Positions 12,027 through 23,504 of a stretch of DNA of 64,000 bases are shown here, piece after piece. The notes below the pieces were generated by a model. That model saw only the letters and a list, made by a program, of their open reading frames with translations. It was not told the DNA's origin and searched no databases. This DNA comes from Volvox africanus. Its lineage: Eukaryota; Chlorophyta; Chlorophyceae; Chlamydomonadales; Volvocaceae. The DNA is taken from assembly GCA_030268105.1 (NCBI GenBank), contig BSDZ01000112.1:62001-126000 (forward strand). Reading direction: 5' to 3'. Positions within the stretch are counted from its first letter, which is position 1. Each line of letters begins with the position of its first letter. Both the position numbers and the translations under genes were made by a program.

Positions 12027-12281
12027 TCAAACGGCGGGAAGATGGTCGTCAATCGCATCAGCAACTTCACTATCCGTACGCAGCAGCACGCGCTGACCAT
12101 TCAACTTCAAGTTGAGATTGATACTTTGCAGGACGTTCAATATCGCATTCATGTCGAGGGACTTGGACGAAATGCCATGTGTGTACATAGGCCTGCAGCC
12201 AGGCGCCTTAATGGGGTATTGCCCAAGCACGGAATACGTGCTCGGGTCGGCGGTGTCACTAAACACTCGTACTATATGCAT
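12027..12281 (-). CDS. Unidentified small open reading frame, doubtful
   Basis: An 84-codon frame opens at ATG 12281 and stops at 12027. The composition is protein-like (SKSLDMNAILNVLQSIN; VLLRTDSEVADAIDDHLPAV), but the opposite strand is also open over the same bases. No domain is recognised. It could be a small gene, a relic of a transposon, or chance. Confidence 0.25.
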   Translation of the reverse strand: MHIVRVFSDTADPSTYSVLGQYPIKAPGCRPMYTHGISSKSLDMNAILNVLQSINLNLKLNGQRVLLRTDSEVADAIDDHLPAV

Positions 12282-13062
12282 GTGTACGGCTCAGCCCTGT
12301 TTTAGTGTGGTGAACACTGTTCATGATGTTCTGGGTTTCCCAAGGCCGTGTGCGGTGGATAACATGTTGTTTGGGGCCTTCCGCAAGGGTTGGGACCGTC
12401 TTCAGTTCTCACTTCTGGCCCCCGCCTCCTCACTTGTTCTGGCCTTTAGTGCGGAGAGCACCTGGGTTTTGTATGAGCGTTTGCCTGTTGTGCCTGTCCA
12501 TTCTTTACTGTTCGTGCCTTTTGTTTTGCTCGTTGTTTTGAGGTTTTGTATTTATTCGCGTGGAATTCATGTCATTTTATCTTATTTTTGTTGTTTAGCA
12601 CGCGCCTGTCCTTAGTTGCGTCGCCCGCTGTGTTGCTGCTGGTTTATCTCTTGGGTTCATTCGAGTTTGCCTGTCCCTCATTGCGTCGCCAGCTGCTGGT
12701 TTCTCTCTTGGGTCATTCATATTTTTTGGTTTCTTTTGGTCCCATGCCACTTAGCACGTCATTCTCTAAACGTAAATGACAAATGGCTGATTCTTTCGTG
12801 AGCAAAACGAAACTACTAGATAGAAATAGATAGATAGGCTATCTCTTTCCGTACGCAAGGATTATTACAACGAAGATAGTAGAACAGCATCAACGTCATC
12901 ATTATCATCATCATTAAAAATGTTAATGGAAATGATGCGTGTACTCACTGCAGCTGACATCTCCTTGTGGATCCGCATGTTTCCATTTGTGCATGTGTTA
13001 ATAGCTTACCTATCTTGTTCCACAATGTGGTGTACAAAAACCTAAAAACTCAATATTTTCAG

Positions 13063-16000
13063 GAATATCAGTATCTGAAATGCGGGGCCTCTTGGGGGAC
13101 AGTTCCGGCGCGGACGCTAGCAAATATGTCGGCATAGCGCTCGGAGTTGCCGGTGGCGTTATAATTATTACTGGAATCCTCTTATGCTTATACCGGCGCT
13201 ACGCGGGCCTTAGCGGTAGCCTTGCTGGAATCGTAAGTTCAGGAACTGCAGTTTGGGGCGCCTGTTGTGGAAATTATTTTATAAGGTCCATTATGTTCGA
13301 TTAACTTGCTCATTCATCATGCACGGAACGATTTGGAGCAAACCTTTCGCTTTTGCTTGCAGCCTCCCGAACGCAAGACCCTTGTATTCACCGACCTTCG
13401 CAAGGTCCAAGATGTTCAGAGGAGTCAATTGGTACGCGCAGTGCATCCAGCTTTCGCCAACCTACCAAAATCACTGGCCCGTAGGATGCATTCCTATCAT
13501 TTGTTGTGCTCGTACAAAAGCAACCCGGCATGTATGAAATTTCACCGACCAGGCCATCCGCCAAGATGCCCCAACTGCTGCATTCGGCTCGAACAGACTT
13601 ACGAGAGCATTCTCTACAATCAATAAACGACTATTACCATCGGTGCTCCATTTTACCTCCATCCCATCCTCAGCCATACGCACCCCGTTTTAGCGGGGCC
13701 AGGGCACCCAGCCGCGTGGTGTTGCCGGTGACATTTGCAGCGGCGATGGCGCAAGCAGCAGATTCTGTGGCGGCACCGCCGACCCCGAGGTCGGTTCCCT
13801 CACCGCGCGCCTCCAGCCGCCCAACCTCGGCAATGCGAGCCAGCGGCTCCCTCTTGCCAGCGTTGTCCGTTGGCCTGGAGGCTGGGCCGTTGCCGAGCAC
13901 CCCCGGATCGATAGCGAGCCCCCGGGGCCACGGGCGTGTGCTTTTCAGCACCATGGACCACCCGCGTAGCAGCAACGCAGGACCGGCGGCGGCCGCAGTT
14001 GCCATTGGGGCCAACACGGACGACAGCCGGGCCGCCTCATCCTCAACGCCCCAGCCGCAGCGGACAAGTGGCTTCCATGGCGGCGGTGGCGGCAGCCGCA
14101 GCGGGACGATCGACGGCAGCGGCATCACCGCTGCCGTCGGAGAGCGTCCTGGATCCGGTGGTTTAGCACCATCACGACACTCATCATCGGGGTCAGCGGC
14201 GCCCAGGGCCCGTGGGTCAGTGGGCGCGGCCGCCGCTGCAGGACCCAACGCCCTGCCGCCGGCCCTTGTTCCCACAGGCAGTGTCATAACGGCCTGGAAG
14301 AGCCCACTGGCAGTTGTGGCTCCGGAACCAGGTCCAGAACGGTCGTTAAACTCCCTGGCAGCGGGAACTACGACATCGCCTGTGGAGACCTTCAACTCGG
14401 CCGCCGCTGCCGGGGGGGGGAGTGGTGCGAGGCCGAAGGTAGTGTCGGTTAGTGGGATTGGAGCCGACGGCACGTTGGGGCGGTTACCTCCCCCCTACCG
14501 CGGCAGCACCAGCGGCACAAGCGGGCCAGTGCTTGCAGCAGTTGCGGCGGCTGCGGCGGGGAGCTTAGGGACACCTGCTGGCGCCGCCGGATTCACAAAT
14601 GTTCGGCAATGCGCATCACGCTCTCGGCCCGGCAGCGGCAGCTACCCTAGTGCCGCCGCCAGTGACAGTGGCGCTGCCGTCGGTACCGGGACGGGAACCG
14701 CCGGCCCAACGGCCACTGATTTGCAGCGACTTGGTGTAACGCACCGGTCGCCGAGGACGTCGTACGGTGCTGGAATATCCTTAGGCACAACTGGTCAAGC
14801 GGCAGGTATGTCCCATGGTGCTCATCGCAGGGGTATAAAGGGCATTTCTTCACCTGCCTTTAATGGCTTTGTGCTTACGTTGCCGCTTTTGTGAAGAAGA
14901 AATAGGGTAAGGAGTGGACGCGTAAGAGAGCTGCACCTGGAGGATTAAGGAGGGAACTTTAGGGGGAGATTGTTGAGATGAGCGATAAATGTATAAGGAA
15001 ATAAGAGAAGGAAGAAAGAAGTAATACCGCCCAGGGAGAGGGCGAGGGAGGGCGAGGGGGGCTTTTCATTCTAGCAGAGATCTCGGAAGGAGGTTTGACC
15101 GCCCATCTGCTCTGTGCTCTCTCTTCTTCCTATCACTTTTGGTCCCTTCTCTTCCGTCCGTCTGTCCATCACGTCTTGCACTGATTCTCATCCCCACCCC
15201 CCATGTCACACTTAGTCACATTCTACACTCATGCTCGTTCACCTCACTGACTCACTCAATTCCAATCCGATCTGGATTAATCCGGATCTGGATCTGGATA
15301 GCCAAAGCCCAGCTTATTCTCTGGGGGTGAGCATATAAATTAGTAACAATTGGAAACTCAGATTTTGTACCATTTTCCTTAATAACATTTTCAAAAAACA
15401 AGGCAGGACCGCGATTATGTAAAAACCTCTTACTTATTTCTGTTATATTATTGTTATATTATTATGTTACTTATCTGGATGCGCCGCGCAGATGACCCCA
15501 TTTCAAGCATCAGCGCCAGCAGCAGCAACTTCCACTCCTCCTCGCATGCGGGGGAGGACAGCGGGGCACCACACCACCATCAGCAGCAGCAACAACGACA
15601 GTTGCAGCTACAGCGGCAGCAGCTTGACAGCCAGCAGAGCATAAGCGGGGGTGTCCCTGCCGCCTCTGCCGCCGGCGGCTACCTGCAGGCGTCGGCCGTC
15701 GTTTTCCAACGGTCAAGACTAGGCCCGGGGGCCGCCGATGCTAACGCATCCTTTACCAGCAGTCAAAGCTCTGCGGCGGGGGCGATGCCGCCAGCGGGGC
15801 CCACCGGGTGCGGCAAATGGGATGCCTTGATTGGCGGAGCCGGTACGCCTCCGCCAAGGATTTCCCACCCATCATATTCGCCGGCAACGGTATCGGTTGG
15901 GGTGACGGTCGCAGCGGCGGCAGTAGCGGAGCCGCTGAAGGATAGTACGGCAACGGCGGCGGCGGCGACAGCGGTGCCGCGGGAGATTACGGAGATGGAA

Positions 16001-16282
16001 TCCGTCGGGGAAGGTGGAAGTCGTACTACCATGGAGCTTCCTGAACCCGCTACCGTGGCCGTGACCGGTGATGGCGGTGCCGGCGATGGAAGCAGCGGCA
16101 GCAACGGGGCTTCTGAGGCGGCGCCGGCATCGAGGCCGTCTGCTGGGGATGCTTCCCCTCCGCACACACCTCACACCCAATCCGCCTGGGATGCAGCTGT
16201 GTCGCTAAGCAGCAAGTTATTCGGCCGGGGCTCCAGGGCAGGCACTGCTAAAACATCCCCCAAGCATCAGTTGCAAGCATAG
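13063..16282 (+). CDS. Single-pass membrane protein with long low-complexity tail, 5' end uncertain
   Basis: Exons seen: 13063-13232, 13363-13431, 13674-14805, 15492-16282. Phases close from 13363 onward. The first exon begins in phase 1, so at least one upstream exon is expected; alternatively translation starts at ATG 13080. Near the N-terminus is one membrane segment, YVGIALGVAGGVIIITGILLCLY, followed by arginines (YRR), which suggests a cytoplasmic tail. The tail of over 650 residues is rich in Ala, Gly, Ser and Pro, with a Gln/His-rich stretch at the start of the last exon and a final QSAWDAAVSLSSKLFGRGS segment. No catalytic domain is visible. It may be the end of a larger receptor-like protein whose extracellular exons were not recognised. 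A TGTAA motif lies at 16945-16949. Function unknown. Confidence 0.6.
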
Positions 16283-18809
16283 CCGCAGCACAAGGGGTTG
16301 CAAAGGACGCATACCTGTGCGCCTTCCGGTTCATACGTGTCCTTGCCGCTCTGCATCCTCGGTTGTGAGTTAATAATAAGTGTGAGCTGTTCGTTCCTTT
16401 GACCGGGTCCCTTCGTCTCCCCAACCCTGCATCTTTAAAGTGCGTGACCCCGGAACGCGCAACACGCAACGCCCGCGTGGTGTCCCGCCACATGGGTTGT
16501 GATTGTTTTGTTTCATCCTCCTTTTTTTGGGAGGGGGCAAGGACCCGGCTAGAGTCTCCCGTTCAGGTTTAGGGCTGCAGGGGAGATTGAAGAGGGCGTG
16601 CTCTTGTTACGTTAGGCATCGCCAGGCATAGGGCGCCCGAGAGCTTGCAATGGCCAGAAGAAGATGGTTCACAAAGTTGGTTAGGCTGCTCGGGTTGTTC
16701 GGTATCCCCGAAGAAGAAATGGTCGCAGGTAAACCGGAGGGGGGGGAAACAAGGGGGTGTGAGGACTAACAGAAAAGAAGGAATGAGGGCGTCATGAATG
16801 GCTTGGCCCCGCTCGGCGGGATATGGTTATCTTCCCAGCATCAACATACTTGGTATGGCAGGTACGGGGTACGACATAATACGGGAGAGATAATGAAATG
16901 TTAATTCATTCCGTGGTATAGGCATCATCGAAAACCTCCACTCGTGTAACATCTGCATTGCATGGTACTGCTAACGGAATGCTGTTGCTGCTGCTTTGCT
17001 GCTGGTACGTTTTGTACGACATCCAAGACCGTAAATAATTATGGAGATTTTAGAGCGCGTGCGAAGCGCAGTTGTTGCACACGCTATCCGAATACAAAGA
17101 CCTGTGTGGTTTTGTCCCGAGCATGAAAGTTCAGTCTTGACGTACGTTTTTTGTCCTTGCTGTGTTGGTGTACGACGCCTGGCTGGTATTCTTTATTATT
17201 AACATATATGATATAACAATTAAGAAGAGCCAAGGGTTCGGGAACATAGGAGTGGTTGTGATTATCTTGAAGTGTCGCACACGTGTGTATATGTGTATAT
17301 ATACATATACAAGCCGGCATGAGCAATCATTGAAAGAATTCGTGCTAACATTGACATAACGCCGTGAGTGTCCGGATTTTGCCGCATCGGACCAGCTCCT
17401 GAACTCGTAGATGCACGGCTTGGATCCATGATTTGCCGGATCCATGATTTGGCGGAGAGTTTCACTACGAGCCTGGCAGTACGTTAAAGACGCTCATAAC
17501 CCTCCTCAGTTAGCGCTGCGGCAACAGGAGTCATCAGGAGACTGGAATGTTTGGCTGTGTTGTGGCTGAACACGATTATGCGAGGAGGGCGATATGAGGA
17601 TGTACGGATGAAACAGGTACAAGAAATCCAACGCTGAGATATCAGTGGATGGCGATCACCCGGGTTATGGCGATGTCAGGATGGCAGGAGGCGGAGCGGC
17701 GAGCTGGTCTCCCGATCCGATCCGTTAATGCCCTCCATCATTCGAGAAGCTCATCAGTACGGCATATGGGAGCACGGCACGGTGGTGCATGCAGCAGGAT
17801 GCCGCTCCGCATCCTAAGGGAGATGGTGAGAGTCCATGTCAGGCGCAGGCAATGCACGGATGGGGCACAACGGCACATATTAATTGCCCTTGCTTTACAG
17901 GGGATTGGCAGATGGGCAGTCCTGTTGAGGCTGACACGTGGCACCCTAATGCAAGTTGGATGCCGAAAGGAACTGAGCAGCCCTGAGCAGCAAAAGTTGT
18001 TGCACTGTAGGTAAGCATGTCCCTGGTTTTGCAATCGGCGAATGGGTGCATTTGCATGCGGTTTTTGGGGCATTTACATCGTGAATTCCTTCAGGGGGGC
18101 CCTCCCCAATAGGCCTCATTAGATGATGCCCCTTATTCGACCTGGTGTATGCGGCCCACAGATAATTTAAAGAACCATGCAACCACGCTTTTTCTCCCAG
18201 ACGTCCGATCTGGACATTACACATCTCAGTTTCGCTGGTGTGCAATCCAGCACATCGATTGGTAGGGACGTGCTCTTATACAAGCTTACACCCGACCTAT
18301 CCTGGTGTTGATTGCGGCTTGTCGCAAGGTTTGATAGCCTCGCCTTCAGCAGAACTTGAAAGTTGCTGAAAGCATGTCGAAAGAGTCCCCTGTACCTTCC
18401 GTTGCCGACATGCAAACGTACCTAATCGCAACAGTTGACCAATTCAATTAGTACGCTTGTTGAAACGCTTCATAGGAGACTACATATCACTTCTATGTGT
18501 TGTCTGCTCATCTCTTGCCATATGATTGAACCGCTAAACCGAACTCCGTGCGTCCGTGGGTACGTACCAGGCGCCGTCTCAAGCTAACGTTATAATAACC
18601 CTAATGGGATAGCTACTGTAAAATATTGTGGCCTCACGGCCGCGTGGTGACCTCGGGCGTGGTCGCCGTACTCGTACCACGTGTGTGTAGCCTTTTCGAT
18701 TATGCAACGGGTTTGGTTAATCATAAAGCTCTTCTATGAAACACGATTTTTAGTGTCCTGTTGTAAGCTTAAAAATCACTTTGATCAGAGACCCCTGTTC
18801 CGGAAAAAA
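16283..18809. other. Intergenic region
   Basis: This 2.5-kb stretch has no supportable gene on either strand. It holds the 3' UTR of the membrane protein gene and the upstream region of the aminotransferase gene. Short open frames here lack splice-consistent partners or recognisable motifs. Confidence 0.5.
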
Positions 18810-20815
18810 ATGCAGCTCCAGCAGGCCAAAATGACAGTCGCCCGCAGGCCAGCCGGTCGCACCATGGTCAGCCGGGTTCCAGTTGTTCGTGTTAATGCAA
18901 CGGTTGCGATGCCAGCGCCGTCCTCGACTGCCGCACAACCGCACGGTCGCGTCTTCAACTTCTCGGCGGGCCCTGCCATTCTGCCGGTAGACGTGTTAGA
19001 GCGCGCCCAAGCCGACCTGGTCAACTGGCAGGGTACCGGTATGAGCATTATGGAGATGAGCCACCGTGGCAAGGAGTTTGAGAGTGTTATCCAGAAGGCG
19101 GAGGCGGACCTGCGCGCCCTGCTGGGTATCCCGTCCAACTACAAGGTGCTTTTCCTCCAGGGCGGCGCCAGCACACAATTTTCTATGATTCCTTTAAACC
19201 TTGCAAAGGCTGGAGAGACCGTTGATTACGTTGTTACGGGCGCTTGGTCCAAGAAGGCGGCTGAAGAGGCAAAGAAGTATTCCGATGTGAACATCGCCGC
19301 CAAGGGCGACAACAAGTCGTTGCCACCAGTTTCTAGCTGGAAGCTAAGCCCCAACTCGCGTTATGTTCACTATTGCGATAACGAAACTATCGGTGGCGTT
19401 GAGTTTAAGTCTACGCCGGAGGTGGGCGACCGCGTGTTGGTCAGCGACATGTCGTCCAACTTCATCTCCAAGCCGGTCGACGTCTCCAAGTATGGTGTTA
19501 TCTACGCTGGGGCTCAGAAAAACGTTGGACCCGCTGGTGTGACTATCGCTATCATTCGGGAAGACCTTATTGGTCACTGCCGCCCAGAGGCGCCCACCAT
19601 GCTCGACTACAAAATCCACGTCGAGAACGACTCCATGTATAACACACCTCCCTGCTGGGCCATCTACGTGTGCGGCCTGGTTTTCGACAAGTTGTTGAAG
19701 CAGGGCGGCCTGGAGGTCATGCAAAAATTGAATGAGGAGAAGGCCGCCATATTGTACGACGCCATCGCCTCGTCCAACGGCTTTTACAACAGCCCCGTGG
19801 ACCCGGCCGTGCGTTCGTTGATGAACGTGCCTTTCACAATCCCCTCGCAGCCGGATCTGGAAAAGGCGTTCATTAAGGAAGCCGAGAAGGCGGGCATGGT
19901 AAGCCGAAAGAGGGGGTGTCTTCCAGAGCGCCGACCCACATGGATAAGCAAAACGAAGGGGTGCTTCCAATTGCTTTAACCATCATACCAATTTTCGTAA
20001 AGGCTTTTGCGCATAGTGCATAGCAAGCACATCACATGGTAGGCATGCTCTTGTGAGACATAATGTAATGGACTGAGCCCAGGGGACTGGGCCTCCTCGT
20101 CACGGTAAGGTATCTTGCCAACGTAGGGTTGAAACTCCGGTGGGAGCTCCGAGTTGAGTCTCTCCCATGCGCGTTGTTTAAAGTCCCGACTTCCATGGCG
20201 ACTGCGACTCGCTGGATACATCAATTGGGCGTGCTCGGTATTGTGTATGCCATGTAGATTTGCTGTCCACTATGCCGCGGTGTCATGCATCGCCTACACT
20301 GTTCTTTCCTCGGTGTGCTCTGGCGATATGTGGCTTGTCAATCCCAGCTGTCGCCACCCTGCTGATTTGCACTGCAGCTCCAACTGAAGGGTCATCGCTC
20401 GGTGGGCGGCATGCGTGCGTCAATCTATAACGCCATGCCTGTTGAGGGTGTGCAAGCGCTTGCAAACTTTATGAAGGTACGAAGTGGGCTCATTTAGAGG
20501 GAAGGCGGGGCCTGGGATGATGGATGGTGATGCGTTCAGGTGCATCAGCCTGGCTTGCAGCGAGATTGAATGCAGGATACAGTGGGGGAGGTGGGCTGGG
20601 TGGTGGCGGTTTTCTATTCTTCCTTTCCTAGGGAGGATATCAGATGTGCACGTCTTGCTCCTGTTAGTAGGAGTAGGAGCCAGCCAGCCTTTTAGTACGC
20701 CCCATCCAAGCTTTACCGATGTCTGGTATCATTCAAAGATGTCCTGCACAATGCGTGATTCGCGCATTGCTGCCTTCCACGACCGCAGGAGTTCGCCGCT
20801 AAGCACGCCAAGTAA
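18810..20815 (+). CDS. PSAT: Phosphoserine aminotransferase, chloroplast
   Basis: PLP-dependent enzyme converting 3-phosphohydroxypyruvate and glutamate to phosphoserine and 2-oxoglutarate in the phosphorylated pathway of serine synthesis. Exons: 18810-19898, 20378-20476, 20789-20815. All junctions are phase 0, and the protein has 404 residues. Residues 1 to about 40 (basic and Ser/Ala-rich, few acidic) look like a chloroplast transit peptide. The mature domain starts [18 protein letters not shown] lies at about 119-125, the [11 protein letters not shown] loop follows, and the PLP-binding lysine is Lys237 in [12 protein letters not shown]. Exon 2 encodes [17 protein letters not shown], the substrate-binding segment. 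The tiny last exon ends EFAAKHAK. The ATG at 18810 was chosen because the frame upstream adds no transit-like sequence. Confidence 0.97.
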
Positions 20816-23504
20816 GGCGGTGGAGGCGCTCGCCCCGGCTTGCGGACTGTGGGGATTTCGAGGTTCCGGAGGCTCGGCAATAACAGCAGTTGACTTGGGC
20901 GACAGGCTGCAGCTGCGTTTGGTGTCTTGACCATGTGAATGGCTGTCGTTAAAGTGGTGGAGTTTGGTATCCCAACGTCTTGAATTATCTTAACGAAGGC
21001 AGCTGGTCCCGGCTGGGACTGTGCCGGTCCATTATCCCATTGTTGCGTGGCTGACCCAAATTGGCAAATGAGAAGTGGAGCGCATTGCCAGATCGATGCT
21101 CGGCATCTCGTCGCCATCGTGTCCCTGTCGTCCCCCGATGGTATGGAAGTGAGGCCGGCAGTCACGGCGAATGAATGAAGAACCCCTCGTTTGCAGCAGA
21201 AACATGTGCACAGTGAGAGAGCGATTAACACTGCGGTTGACAGGCTGGCGACGTTGCTTGACTGATCCGTTACGGTTATCACCTGGCCTCGGGGCGCTGT
21301 AGTTTTTTAATTTGACGCATTGGACTTGCATGGGGGGTTTGGTGTGGAAGGTGGAGAGTGAATGACAGGGGCGCACGCCTCAGCAGGTCTATGTGGGTGT
21401 AGGTACGTTTGGGCAGATCTCCAATTCCTCGTTTCGGTTGTTGGTGTTCGTGACTTTCTATCCCGTTCTCTCTTGTCATAGCTCTCTCCTGGCTTTCTAT
21501 TTGGCTAGTTGTTTCGCCGGCCCGGTGGATCCCCTCCTGAGATGACTTACGTTGTCCCCCGTATGGGGCGCGCCCCTTCTACTTCACCATGTTGACTGTG
21601 TGCCAAAGCTAGGTGCTAGTCCAGGTATGGTGACTTGCTTAGATCGTGCACGGCAGAGTTGCGACTTCAGGTCTTACGCGAATGGTTAATAACGCGGCTG
21701 GTGGGGGAGGGCCCACCTGGCACGGGAAGCGCCTGGTTGGGCGCCGCAGACATGTCATCCGCGAGCGTATTGGACGTATGCGCTGAGCTTGCTTATGCTC
21801 TGTGCGCGTTGGGTATCATAGCTAGGTTGGAGGTTCGGGTTACTCAACCTTGGTTGTTGGAGCAAGTCCTTGTGAATGTTCCCGAACAAAGCACTTACTG
21901 CCTCTTCTTATCGACGTCTATTCGCAAAACACCGGTTGAAGTTCACGATGTGTGGTGTAGATGCGGCGGAGAGGTAATGAAATCACATTTACGGTTAAGT
22001 GTGGAGAAAAACATGCAGCTCTTAAAAAAGCTCTGATTAATATTATTTTAAGATATATTTAGTTGACAGCGTCGTGGTTTTCCACGTCAAAAGGTGCAGG
22101 ATGTTTTGCACCGCGGGCCATTTGGACCTTCGAATCCGTTGGCTGCACAGATCTGGCATTGTTTCTGGCATAGATATGCTGCGACATGCCTAGTTCATGC
22201 AGAATGCTAAGTCATTGTTCGTGTCTGGAAAGGGAGTTGTGCTCCATCCCCTGCAACCTTGCCTGCCCGCCCGGCTCCCTTTGTACGGCAGTTGCTCACA
22301 TTGAATTTTCTCGTTACTTCATGACAGGAGCAGATGAGCCCTCAACCAAAAGCCAATCTTCATCGAAGGACCGGATGTCGGGATCTGAACTGTCACTCTC
22401 CAGGCGCTTACTGATCAGTTACAGTCATCCTGCACTGTCATACAAGGCTATTAACTGCCAGAATATGGGACGTTAAGATCCTTTTGTCACAACCCAAGAT
22501 GCTTCATTATGCACCAGGAAGATCACCGAATAAGACGGAGCATGGAAATCCGTCGGTGGATAGCCGTCGAAACATGTGCCTGCAGTCATTATTCTAGCTG
22601 CTGCCCACACCGTGTGCCAGGACCCTATGAAACCTGCATAACAAAGCTCAAACACGCCTTACAGATACAAGGTAAGGTTTACGCACAGAAGCACGTCTCC
22701 ACGACGCCATTTGACCAGAAACCTCCACGCGCGCAGCTCCACCCCAACGGGCAGTAGAGGCCTTGCAACCCTTTGCCCCCAGTCCCACCCTCTCCACAAA
22801 AACCCTCTCCTGTCCTCCAATCTCCATCTGCACCCTTGTGTGAGCGTCTCAATCAATCAATCAGTCAATCAGACATTCCTAGCTGCCCCTCATCCTTTTA
22901 GTACTGAGCCCTTACCGCAGCTAGTAAGCCTAAGGAGACATCGCCGCGGAGAGGCATTTGAGAGACGAGTTTCGACCCACCAAGGCCCCCTCGTATCCGA
23001 AACATATCTGACACAGTCGAGCAAGCTGAAGTGAGCAGCAAAAACAAGAAGACAAGGGTGATGGATGGAGGCTTGAGAGTTGGATGCTCGACCCACACTC
23101 GGGGCTTCAGTTGGTCCTCTTCCTTCCCGCTGATACCCCACCCGCTCTCGTCCAGGTCAAGCCCCGCCTTTGCTCGCGCCTAGACCCTCCCACTTACACG
23201 GGTACCTGCAGGCACCGATGAAGCATGAATGAGGGAAGTAATCAAAAAGGGAATGGATTCACTCATGCATAAGTCTCGTGTCCCTCACAAGCCACAATCC
23301 AAGTCCACCACGCACAAACAAAACGCAAACGCAAACGCGAACGCTCACGGCTAAATAACTCGATGCACTCATAAGCGTTGCGTTGCTTGCGTTCAGAGCA
23401 GGCTGTGCTACTGAGCTTATTGCAGCATAAATCCGTGGGGGCCCTGCAGCAATCGTCCCAAACCAGAGCAGCACAACCCTGCTATACACCCCCCTTAAAA
23501 ACAT
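20816..23504. other. Intergenic region between convergent PSAT and ClpR genes
   Basis: About 2.7 kb with no recognised gene. One plus-strand frame at 21635-22036 (133 codons) is uninterrupted and protein-like in places, such as SASVLDVCAELAYALCALG, but it has no recognisable domain and is not counted as a gene. A TTACA (TGTAA on the minus strand) at 23194-23198 could be the poly(A) signal of the ClpR gene. Confidence 0.45.

Larger units (their letters stand above)
9892..13062. other. Repeat-rich intergenic region
   Basis: No gene could be assigned with confidence. The region holds the (ATATT)n array, a C-rich tract of GTCCCC-type repeats near 11420-11570, a CGTTCG/CGTTCA hexamer-like tract near 11690-11780, and a small AT-rich stretch before 12030. 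An upstream exon of the following membrane protein gene may lie here but was not found. Confidence 0.5.

Noticed and set aside
13670..14473. 267-codon minus-strand frame
   Set aside because: Antisense of the low-complexity exon of the membrane protein; GC-rich DNA keeps several frames open.
21635..22036. 133-codon plus-strand frame after PSAT
   Set aside because: No domain, no splice partners and no clear promoter or poly(A) context; kept only as a remark in the intergenic entry.
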